Made by a program: the position numbers and the translations under genes. This document shows positions 11,923 through 22,500 of a stretch of DNA of 64,000 nt, one piece after another. The DNA is from Symsagittifera roscoffensis. Taxonomy: Eukaryota; Xenacoelomorpha; Acoela; Convolutidae. The notes under the pieces are model-generated. The model did no database searches. It was not told the origin of the DNA and saw nothing but the letters and a program-made list of their open reading frames with translations. Within the stretch, counting starts at the first letter, position 1. Every line of letters begins with the position of its first letter. The stretch covers positions 73,429,617 to 73,493,616 of the forward strand of contig NC_087063.1 in the NCBI RefSeq assembly GCF_963678635.1, given 5' to 3'.

Positions 11923-12842
11923 TGTAACATTCGCCCGGAAGATACATATCGACGGATAACAAAACTAAGTCTTAAGACGACTGGCTAGCGTCTAAACAGA
12001 GCTTTGCATGTTTTTCACCGTCTCTACCAAGCCAGTACTTTTCGGTGGTCTTTCTTACATCAGGCTGACAAAAACGTTACTGTTCTCCGGCTTCGACCAG
12101 AACGCTCAAATTAACTGAATTACATGCAAAATTAGTGAGCTCATGGCTGGGTCTCTGTATCCCCAGACCACGAGGTCACTCCTAAAAACAGGGCTACTAC
12201 TTATCATATTACTATTGTTTTTGTTCAGTAGATAAAAATCATCATCTCCATCGAAGATGGATCAACCCTTTCCCCCAACTCCTAGCACCTCATCCTTGTC
12301 AAAACTAATCAAAATATCAGTTAAATTCAAGTCAGGACATGACAAGAAGCTAAAAGTTTATATAAAAGGCTAAAAGTTCCAGTCCCGAAACCCTTCCGGA
12401 TTCTTGAATCCAGTGAATCAAGCTCCTTAACCTCAGGTTCACGCTAACTCGGAGGGCTGGCTTTTACCCTTCACCGTTGTTCGCAACGGCCTTGCAACTA
12501 TTGTAACAGCACAATAGTTGCAACTCGGAACGTCCTCTGCTGTTCGGTAGTTCGTTGTTGTTTTTTAGTCTCGATTTTCGTACTGTTCGTAATCGCAGAT
12601 AAAGTTGTTCTTGTTCTTTCTGCTATCTTAGCTAAAATGGCCGTCTCTGACGTTTCTCAGAAATATGACGTCATAATTCGAATTTTTAAAAAGTAGAATT
12701 CCAGAATCTTCTAGCCTTTACCGTTTGGCTAATCGTTCAAATAACGTCCTTATCCGTTCTAAATCGCCAATTCGGAAGGCTTGCTGCTAAAATACCGAAT
12801 TCTGCAGAGGCTGCATTTCGGCCATTCTGGTCGAATGTCACA
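11923..12842 (-). repeat. 3' LTR of young element
   Basis: On the minus strand it starts TGTGACATTCG and ends CGAATGTTACA, an 11 bp near-perfect terminal inverted repeat. I found two differences from 29165-30084: A/C near 11946 and G/C near 12820. It contains AATCCGGAAGGGT and AACGGTGAAGGGT (minus-strand reading), which recur in the leader, and a hairpin at 12492-12523. Confidence 0.95.
12492..12523. promoter_or_regulatory. Conserved LTR hairpin (3' LTR copy)
   Basis: TTGCAACTATTGT, a 6-base loop, then ACAATAGTTGCAA: 13 perfect pairs. The older LTRs (1800-1831, 9685-9716) and the solo LTR (31294-31323) have the same hairpin with paired substitutions on both arms. Confidence 0.75.
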
Positions 12843-13735
12843 TACTCCCCGGACAGTCCGGTCAATGTCCTCATTGAATCGCGCAATGTTCTAAATGGTT
12901 ACAGTGTCATCGAACAGAATTTACAAAATGCACGAAATTACTTTTACCTACGTCACATCGACTCACTGCAGAATATAAATGGCATCATACTACATCACTA
13001 TAGCCTTCAAATTCTTTCATTAATCTGCACATTGAGGATATGACTTAAGATAAAACATATTTTCTGACTTCCAGTGTCAATATCCCGATTGAAACTTTTT
13101 CTCCTAGATTTAAAAGGTGTTGGCTTGCAGGACAGTCCTGCCAACCAACAAGCTAAAATTATCCTACTATGCTCCTTCCCTTCGGAAATCTTGCTTGTTT
13201 ATTGTCCTGAGTATTAAAACTAAGAAACTTTGTGGTTAGAAAGAACAATGCAACAACCTCCCTCCTCAAGAAGTTACTCCAGTTTTTCATGTCACCACAA
13301 AGTTATCAGTCTTCCTAAGTGATTAAAAACAATCATGCAGGCTGGAATATTTAAATATACTCTTCCCTCAAGCCTTTCTAAATAAATAATAAGTGAGTGT
13401 CTCTAAAGCCACTTCAACTAAAACCAAAATGCAAATTTATAAATGCAACAATTTCCAAACTCAACCAAATGTTTCAGTTTTCAATTACAACTTGGTTGCT
13501 TGGTTTCTCACTTGAGTTTTTCACACACATAAAACAATTCTGAGTTTTAACTTTTCTTCATCATCCCTTTGTTTTCTTCTTTTTTCGTCGTTTAGAAGTT
13601 CTAAAACTTCTAAATTCTTCTAATTTTCTTTCTTGCTGCCTCTTGTTTTCTCGACCATTCGTCAATGCTCCATTTCCTCCTCCTGTGACACTGACTCCGC
13701 ACTCTCGGTTTCCGTGTCTTGTAGCACGTCATTGA
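12843..13735 (-). other. 3' untranslated region of young element
   Basis: Lies between the ORF2 stop and the 3' LTR. It is A-rich on the minus strand and resembles 8547-9360 of the older copy. The bases next to the LTR read CCGGGGAGTA on the minus strand, the candidate polypurine tract, identical in the older copies. A former ORF2 stop lies at about 13662-13664, in the frame lost through the 11 bp duplication at 13732-13753. Confidence 0.65.
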
Positions 13736-16183
13736 CTATCCTTTGACTATCCTGACGCTGTTGGAAGCCGTCCTCCAACACTTCTGCTCTTCCACCCTCT
13801 GTTTACAGCAAGGTAGGGGATCCACGTTTGATTCTCTGTTTCTACAGAAGCTGTTGTGGAGACACAACGTCACGTTTCTCTCCAAATCTTCTTTCAGCAT
13901 CTCTGCCTTCTCATTTCCACTACGCTCGCTCGTCCTGGAAATTCTTTTCACAGCGGTGGTCACTGCATTCCGATGGGTCACGAAAGCTCGCTTGAAAGCT
14001 CCTGCCCCAATGTCCAGCTGATATTCACTGTACACTCTGCCATGTTTCGACATATGCTTTTTCGCATACTCGTACAACCATGCAGTCATGTTAGCTCTGA
14101 ACCATGGCATCAATCGTTTTCTTGCCCATATCTTCTTCACTTCCATCGGAATGTTTAGAACTTTGCACATTGTCTCAAAAAGATCTAAATCTTTTAGACA
14201 ATCTAATTTCTGCAATTGTTCTCTCGTCGGTGCCTCCTGTCTATTATTTTCTCTCACATGAGCTTCCAGCCATCGTATCGCCATCATAACTCCCACTATC
14301 ACTATTGTTATGGGCTGTGATGAATCTGGTAAACCCATGGAGAGCAGCTCTCCAGAGTCCCAGATCAACACCAAATTACTACGCTTGGGATGCCACCAGG
14401 TCTGCAGCAAGCAGTGGCAAGGAAACTCGTCATGTGTCAACATGATGCTCCTCCAATTGCGTTTTCCTGAAGCTTCCAGCAATGGTTCCACTTCCATCAT
14501 CACTCGGTGGATTTCATCATTCTCATCTACTGCATTGTAATCTGTGACAGTTGATCCTCTCTGTTTCTGTTTTTCAAAGTCACTGAAGTTCCCGCTCACA
14601 TATCCCATGAACTTCTTTCCTAGTATTGACTCCAACTCCTCTTTGGTTCTCTCTGGAACTGCTGAGAACATCTTACATAGTAACTCGTAAGACTTTTCAG
14701 ACATTCTCGCCAATCTCACGCACTTTGGCACTGAGAAAGCTTGATCCACGATCGTTCTTGTACTCTTCACGTCCACAGCCACGAAATGTACAGGGTATCT
14801 GCTCTTGCACATTGGAGCCAACGTTGAACCCACCAAATATCGTGCTCCTGGTGGTCTACAATAAGTTTCGCTGTGTCTGATGTTCATCTCCGTTTCGATT
14901 GCTTCCCTCCATTTTCCTATATACTTCTGCTCAGTCTGCAGAACTCCTGGGAATACTTCTACGCTGATGGCTGTGACCATCTCATGTTTCTGTTCTAGAT
15001 TCAATAGTGACTCTAAAGAACCAAACATGCTGTAGAATCCTAGTGCTGTCACCAGATTCACATCGGTTCCTCCATGGCAATCTGCTATCAGTTCCGTTTC
15101 CGTTCTTGCTTTCATCACTACATTTCCAAACAATACCGTCAACTGCTTGTGTTGTTTCTCCAGGGTTTTCACACAGTCTAGACTTCCACAAACGTGACCC
15201 TCTAGTCCACAGACTTCCGCCAGACAGCTATCAGGTTTGACCCAGTCTTCTGGTCCCCAGCCAGGCAACTCCACTCTATCTTCTCCGTTGCTCTTAGAGG
15301 CTGTTATCATCACATTATATATGATGTTGAGGTCACGCAGGTTACCGTCCGCATTCAGTTCCCTCTGTATGTCCTGTGTCGCCCGTAATATTGAGTCAGC
15401 GTTGGGACTAGGACACCACGATGGCTTCATCAATTCCCACACTGCCATCAAGCTCGTTCTCAGTAATTCATCTGAGAATCCCAACCCAAATTCCACTCTC
15501 TTGTCGGATTTTGGTACTGAAGGTGCAGTCACCTCTTCTTCCAAGACCAATCCCAATTTGGCCTGTGGATTGTTAACGCTCTTAGTCGTCACAATTCTGG
15601 ACGTCCAGAATCTTAGTAACACCGCCTGCTCATAATCAAAGAAGCAATCACGTATGTCTTCACTCAGGAAAGGATTGTATGCTATCCCTATAATCCCGGA
15701 CACATAGCTATATGACTTCTTCTTGATCGGTCCACAGTATTCACTGGATTTTGGCAATGCTCCCATAGATTCTTTAGTGAGCCTCAACTCCTTGTTTGAG
15801 AATCTCCTGATCTCGTCTATCTTTTTCATGGGTTCCAATTCTTCAGGTTCTTTCATGTTCACCCTCATCGGTTTACTTTGCTGCATATCCAGCATTGCTA
15901 GCAAGAACATGGCTTTCGTTCGCTCATCGCCTTCCTTCAACTTTTTAACACAAGTGCTTAATGCAGGTACTGAAATCTGCTCTATCAGGAATCGAATGAA
16001 ACAGAGAGCGTCTCTCCGCTTTGCACACGCTACTGCTGCTCCCTCCTGGACTATCAGATCCCTCAGATTCGTCATAAGGAAAACTTTTTCCTCCTTTGAT
16101 CTCTTCCTTTCTTCCGAATCATATTCTTCGCGAGTCAGTCCCATCATGCACCAGGTTGAAATTGTCCATACTGTTCTTTCCAA
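13736..16183 (-). CDS. ORF2: conserved protein of unknown function encoded by the LTR element
   Basis: An 815-codon frame whose first codon as given is TTG. The frame is open upstream to a stop at about 16235-16237 and has no ATG before the homology begins, so the protein may be made through splicing or may have lost its start. I recognise no domain. Mostly soluble-looking and charged; one hydrophobic stretch, ITIVIVGVMMAIRWLEA, at about residues 630-650 could be membrane-associated. Cysteines are scattered and no cleavage site or signal peptide is evident, so an envelope role is not supported. Two older copies (1-1126, 5320-8546) are its relatives; homology to copy 2 begins exactly at the WCM block near residue 12. 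An 11 bp tandem duplication at 13732-13753 shifts the frame and removes about 20 C-terminal residues present in the other copies. Confidence 0.8.
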   Translation of the reverse strand: MERTVWTISTWCMMGLTREEYDSEERKRSKEEKVFLMTNLRDLIVQEGAAVACAKRRDALCFIRFLIEQISVPALSTCVKKLKEGDERTKAMFLLAMLDMQQSKPMRVNMKEPEELEPMKKIDEIRRFSNKELRLTKESMGALPKSSEYCGPIKKKSYSYVSGIIGIAYNPFLSEDIRDCFFDYEQAVLLRFWTSRIVTTKSVNNPQAKLGLVLEEEVTAPSVPKSDKRVEFGLGFSDELLRTSLMAVWELMKPSWCPSPNADSILRATQDIQRELNADGNLRDLNIIYNVMITASKSNGEDRVELPGWGPEDWVKPDSCLAEVCGLEGHVCGSLDCVKTLEKQHKQLTVLFGNVVMKARTETELIADCHGGTDVNLVTALGFYSMFGSLESLLNLEQKHEMVTAISVEVFPGVLQTEQKYIGKWREAIETEMNIRHSETYCRPPGARYLVGSTLAPMCKSRYPVHFVAVDVKSTRTIVDQAFSVPKCVRLARMSEKSYELLCKMFSAVPERTKEELESILGKKFMGYVSGNFSDFEKQKQRGSTVTDYNAVDENDEIHRVMMEVEPLLEASGKRNWRSIMLTHDEFPCHCLLQTWWHPKRSNLVLIWDSGELLSMGLPDSSQPITIVIVGVMMAIRWLEAHVRENNRQEAPTREQLQKLDCLKDLDLFETMCKVLNIPMEVKKIWARKRLMPWFRANMTAWLYEYAKKHMSKHGRVYSEYQLDIGAGAFKRAFVTHRNAVTTAVKRISRTSERSGNEKAEMLKEDLERNVTLCLHNSFCRNRESNVDPLPCCKQRVEEQKCWRTASNSVRIVKG

Positions 16184-16565
16184 GTTTGATTTGATTTCGA
16201 TTTCAAGTTTTGACTCAAGTGAGCAATTAAATGATCAATCAGGATCTAGAAAAGAAATCACGAATGTCACACCTGTCAACTTCACCTTAACATACATCGT
16301 TAAAATTTGCTTAAAGACAGTTCAGATAAAAAGATATTTATCCTAAAATTTATTAAAATCAATTGGTTTCTAAAATTTTGGAATTCGACCTAAGATTGGA
16401 CAGTCCAAACTTTGGATCTATTCCCAAGATCGTCATTTAGTTGTTCATGGTCACTAACCCCTACTTACCCATGATCTTAATAACCTAACACATAACATAA
16501 CATAACGCACCTCTCACATATTACACACAACTTAGTCTTTGGCCTAACACCCTCTCGCACATCAC
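16184..16565 (-). other. Spacer between gag-pol ORF and ORF2
   Basis: 382 bp without coding potential. The minus strand contains a pyrimidine-rich TTTCTTTTCTAG (about 16244-16255) that could serve as a splice acceptor for ORF2; this is inference only. CATAACATAACATAAC-type short repeats occur at 16490-16507. Confidence 0.5.
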
Positions 16566-19500
16566 TCAGCCTATACTTAAGTAATATTTCTTATGTAGAT
16601 ATACTTTTATGTTCGTATCAGAGAATATCACGTGTACAAGCGCGTACAATTCCCGAGGATGCAGTCTTCCTCTATTTGGATCGTACACTGGAAGCGAAAG
16701 CTCCTTCACGTCCATTTCCACAAGGAAGTCCCTCAGCCTCGTCAAAGACAAGACTAGATTTTCTGGGTCCACGTGTTGCTTCTCTGTCGCCCTCGTTACC
16801 AGGAAGCATAAGTACTTTCCCGGTATTTGCGACACCGCCGGGGGTAAGGCTGCTACGCCCCCTATCCCTGGTCTTTGCTTCCAAAGGAATTCCACGTTTT
16901 TATATTCCCTCTTAAAATCTGCCGCTAGCGCCGTCCTAAAACTCATGTCTGCGGTGATAGCTACCGCACATGTTCTGTTTGTGAGTATGAAATCACTGTC
17001 TGTTAGTATTATGTTACTAGAATATTCATTTGGTAAATTAAAATATGACTCAACTACCCTGCCTATGTCAGGTTTCTTAGGTTCTTCACCTGTTTCTGCT
17101 TCTAAGTTTCCTGTTTCTCTTGCTATTCTCAATTTTTTTATTATCAAGTTTTCAGTGTGGGTAAGTCCTACCCCCACTCCCCGGACAAAAATATCCATCG
17201 GCGTCCCCGTCGATCGCATACCGGTTATTAAGTCAAGATTAGAAGCTGGAATGGGAAGTTGTCCTTCCTGGGCAGCCCAGGAAGGATCATCTCGTTCGGT
17301 CTTAATGTATTTCGCGCTTTCGCGATCTACGTCTTGAATCGTAACGCTGGTCTTTTCAGGGTCTGATGTCATTTCGTTCAGCCACTCTAAGACGCGCAGG
17401 TTCGTCAGGTCTTGTTCATTTGACTGCTGTTGCTCATCGTCGAACTCCACCTCGGGTTTCGACCAGTCGTCAACCCACTCGTCGTTGTGATCATCGACTA
17501 TGTCAATGTCCTGTGACACTGTTATTTCTTCTAAACCCACTACTTCCTCCACTATTTTCTTTAGATCTATCCTATCCACTACAAAGTCGTCACCGTAAGG
17601 ATTGTATTTCTTTCTTAGTCTCGTCCCGTCTTTCTGACGAGTCTGCATCGTGAACGGAAGATCTGGTTCCATGTTCTTGGGAACCTCTGTCTGTTCGGAA
17701 TCCTGCCAATCTTCCTCTGCGTAGGGCAAGGTTTCATCGTCCGCTTCGATCTGTTCGTTTGGATCCAGGTCCAATGGTGTATCCGTACCTTCCTCTACGA
17801 CTTCGTTTCCATCGTTCTTCTCCCTGGTGCCTTTTTCATTGACCTCACAAGCAGGATCCATCATTAGATAATCCCCTTCTTCCATGTCTGCAGGTATACA
17901 CCAGTCTTCTGTCGATGGATTGTGTGGCTTGATGTTCTCGTAGTGGGCGGCTCGGCCAGTACTCAGTCTATAAAAGCGTCCCTCTTGGTGCACCTCTGTA
18001 ATCATGAAGGGTCCCCTCCACTTCTTCAGAAGCTTTTTTGTCCCTTTCGGTGGTATAACGTTCTGAAATACCCATACGTAGTCTCCCACCGAGTAAGCCT
18101 TTGCACCAGCTGCTTTCTTGTCGAATCTTTTCCTCTGCCTTGCCTGTGCCTGCTGAGTGTTTCGTCTACACAAGTCGTTCAACTCCTGTTGGCGTCTGAT
18201 CACATCCCTCACGTAGACCTGTGGGGATGTTTTCTTTCCCTCATACTCTGGGTAGAAGAATGTCAAGGGTAAAGATTTCTCGTGTCCCGTCAGCATCATG
18301 TGTGGACTGACTCCAGTGGTGGAGTGTTGCGTGCTATTATAAGCTCCCATCACCTGTGGAAGGTATCTGTCCCAATCGGTCATATACCTGGAACAGTATA
18401 CTCTCAGCATCGATACTAACGTCCTATTCTGTCTTTCCACTAAGCCATTCGTCTGAGGGTGGTATGTCGTGGAGTGAGCCTGAGCGACCTGTGACCGTCT
18501 CATAAGCTCTTTCGTAAGCTCGCCTACGAAAGCCGTTCCATTGTCCGATTGAAACGTCATTGGACATCCGTGTCTTGCTATCCACGTATTGATCAGGTGG
18601 TCGCATGTCTCTTCCGCTGAGGCAGTTATGCAGGGCACGGCCTCTGCATACTTCGTGAAGTGATCTATCATGACCAAGACTTGGTTGTAACCGCTGTCTG
18701 TCATGCATATCTTCTGGTGATCTATCTGCACCACCTCGTTGAATTCAGACGATTCAATTGATTGTAAAGGAAATCGCAACTTCCTAGGATCCTTGACCTG
18801 TTGGCATGACAGACATGCTGTCACCCATTTCTCGCATGCCTTTTTCATCCCAGGCCACTCAAAGCGCTTCAGGATCCTCTGATACACTTTGTCGATCCCT
18901 TGATGGCCCATCTGATCATGCGACCTGAATAATAGTTCTGTCTGATAGAGTTGCGGCAACACTATCGCGTTATATTTGTATAAGACCTTGTCTTCTTCTC
19001 TTCTCCTGCAAGCCACGATCCCGTCCTTGTTCAGATATAATCTCCCCTCCTTCTGCATGAAGTATTGTCTCAGGATCCTATAGCTGTCTTCTTCCAGATC
19101 ACCTTTGTCAGGTGCACCGTTTTCTATCCACCTTTTTAGGTTGCTTGTCATGCGATCATTTCTCTGCGCCCTTAGAAGGTCCGAGAGTCTGTATCTCGCC
19201 TTCAAGTACGTCTTCATGACTCTCATCTGACTGTTCAGCTCGTTGGGCTGATGTGTGTCTTCTTCCATCTTAACGCACCAAATCTTCGCCAACGGTTGTG
19301 TTTCTTGTTGAAACGGCTGAAGATCAGTCCTGACTACCTCTTTCTGCGGCAACAGGCTTATCGAACGTTTCGATACCGCTATCGTTTCTAAGTCATCCGC
19401 TGCGTTGTCAAAGACTCTTTCGCTTGGTATTAGGTAGCGATCACTGTCAGGATCCTGGTACACCTCTCTGTCCAGGTTTCTCGCCCGAGTTTCCACTAGT

Positions 19501-22500
19501 AGCGTGTGTATCGCCAGTTCTGACAGTTCTGATCCCGAGGTCGAATCCCTGTCTGAATAGGTGTTCATTCTCGAGCTTTCTGACTTATCCTCCGTCGAAG
19601 GTGTTGTGCTGGAGACTGCACGCTCCTCCAGATCATGTCCGTATTTCCTTCGCATCCATCTGAACTCCCCGGACAAAACTTTGTTCTCTAGGTCCTGTTT
19701 CTCATCAGGAATTTTCTCGTCTATCTCGGACTCCCCGGACAAATTCACTTGTCCCGGGTGTTGATCTTGTCTTTGCTGGTTTTTCTCCTCATCCTTCTCC
19801 CCGGACAAATAGTCTTGCAGCAGATTTTGTTCTACCTCTTCACCCTCTTTTTCCCGGTCTACAAAGGTGACGGTTTTCTTTCGCTTGCTGCTCCCCTGTT
19901 CTTTCCGTCCGTAAGAAGTACTGGTTAAAATCTCTTGGGGTATTGAGGATACTAGTTGCTGAACTATTGTCCTACAATCCCTCTTGTTCTCTTCGTGCTG
20001 TTGTCTGGACGGCATGATCTTCGCTTTCTTACTGACTGTTAGCGATGCCACTGCTGCCGTCCACTCGGGGTCATCTCTGGTCACTTCTCTCTCTAACAAT
20101 CCACCCAGCATCCGCATCACTTGTGGTGTGACTTGCACCGTTTTATCTAGTAATGAGAGGCTGTTTATATTCATGCGAGAGAGTTCTTGCTGGACCAGGT
20201 TCGAGCGCAGCAACAAATCTAAGGGGACTGGATCCTCCTTGGACAGGATCTTTATCTCAGCTGCTTTCTCTACAGGTAACTCAGGATGCCCTGGAATTGG
20301 ATGTCCAGACTTATCCAACCATCTCGTTAAGGGAAGCGCTTCATAAGTTTCTTTGTCCAGAAACGAGAATCCCTCCTTTACTTCCGCCTGATTGGCCTGC
20401 TTCTGCTCCAATCTTTCATAGAACTCAGTTTTCTTGCTGAGACTGTCAGCATTCTGATGTTTATCACGCATCCTATGTTCGATTATCATATGGTAGCCAT
20501 CCAATCTGACTATCCATCTACCAATATAACTCTGATCCATCGAGTAGGTCTTCAACCAGGATAACGCTCTGTTGTCCACGCGTAACTTGAAGGGAGCGCT
20601 CCCCAAGTATGCACGGTACTTCTCCACGAAGGTAACTACTGCAAACATTTCTGCTTTTGGTGCGCCATATTTCATCTCTGTGTCACTCAGGACCTTGCTG
20701 CCGTATGCAATGGGACGGAGAACTGTTCTTCCGTTCCATTCTTGCTCTTGATGCAAGATTCCTGAGATGGCCACCACCGATGCGTCCGTGTCAAGAACAT
20801 ACATGCCCTTTTCTGTAGGCATGCCTAGCACTGGCGCTTCGCACAGTTCCCGCTTTATGTTCTCGAAAGCAACTTGTGCTTCATCGTTCCATTCGAACTT
20901 CTTCCCTTTGTTGCGCATCAGCTTCTGCATCGGATACACTTTGTCCGCATATCCCTTAATGAATTCTCGGTAGTAATTGGCAAACCCTAGGAAGCTCATG
21001 AGCTGTGTGTCCGTTCTAGGAGCTTTCCATGTCAGCACAGCCTCTACTGCTTCTGGATCTGGCCTCACACCATGCCGGTCCACCATTCTTCCCAGGTACT
21101 TGATCGAATCCCTAAGGATTTCACATTTCGATGGTTTGCATTTCAAGCCTGCTCTTTTCATACATCCGAAGACCTCATCGAGTCGATCAATGTGATCCTC
21201 CAGGGTTGGTGTCGCTATGACTACGTCATCCACGTAGCACATCAAGAGGTTCCCGTACTTTTTGGTCACTCCTGTCAAAGCCTGAGCCATCAGCCTTTGA
21301 AAAGTTGCTGTCGCATTGCACAAGCCGAAGGGCATCCTCTTCCACTGGTACAATCCCAATTCGCACGCGAATCCGGTTTTCTCTCTGTCCTTCTTTCGCA
21401 GAGGGACCTGCCAGAAGGCAGAACCCAAGTCCAGTGTGGTGAAGAACTTTGCATCACCAAGTTTGGATAGGCTCTCGTCTATTCGCGGTATCGGGTACGC
21501 ATCTTTAATCGTTACCGCGTTCAAGTAACGAAAGTCGCAACAAAATCTAAGCTGCCCCCCTTTCTTTTTCGCCATTACTACTCCGCAAGCCCATGGTGAT
21601 TTCGAGGGTTCTATCATGTCGTATTCAAGCAACATTTCTATTTCCGCTCGGCACGCTTCCGATTTATGTGGCGTCATTCGCCTTGCGCCTTCCCTATGGG
21701 GAACGGCGCCCTCTTCTAGTTCGATTTCGTGTTCGACGAAATTACAGCAACCGATGTCCGCCTTATGTTTTGAAAATACTTCGGCGTTCCGATCTAGGAG
21801 GTCCCGCAATTTTTCAAAATCTCCCTCACCTATTTTTCCTTTTAAATGTTCTATTTCTGGCAAAACCGGTTTGTCAGAATCTAGTTCATATGACGAGGGG
21901 CGTTCCGGAAAATTCGAGCAGCTTGATAAGCCGTCGTCCGTTTCGGATTTCATTGAAAACAATTTACGAATAGATTTTAATTCATTAATCCTCTTTAAGA
22001 TTTTATCTTTATTTGCATGATAAGGACAGTCTTTCACACTATATTTCTTCAAGTTTTGTGTCTCTTCATAGTCGGTCCTCATCGGCAATGCGTAACCAAG
22101 CTTCTTTCCACGCTGGATTGAAACCGTGGTGTCCAGTGTGTTCAACAACACACTGACACACAGTCCGTTTCGCGTTACCGAGAAGCTCCGGCCTAAAATC
22201 ACCGAACTCTGACTATTTGGATTCGGTACTAAGCAAACCTGTTTGCTATCACTTAACGAATTTAAATTTCTCATTCTAAAAATTGCTACTACAGCTTGTC
22301 CTGGTTGTAACTTTACTTTTCTATCCAAAAAAACTGGTACCTTATTTTCATCTGTTATTATCCTATTAATTGGTCTCTTAACATACTTTCGGTCCGGGTT
22401 TCTAATCCGTATTAGACCGTTGTTCAAGTCAATCATCACGTCAAAGTTCCTGACAAAATCTCTGCCCAAGATGAATTGGTCGGCGTCGTCCAGATTCTCT

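Noticed and set aside
13736-16183. ORF2 as an envelope gene
   Set aside because: No signal peptide, furin-type site or C-terminal anchor. One hydrophobic stretch is not enough.
16609-17337. 242-codon and other open frames on the + strand opposite the gag-pol ORF
   Set aside because: They mirror a GC-richer coding strand and have no domain. Many more such frames lie along 16600-26000.
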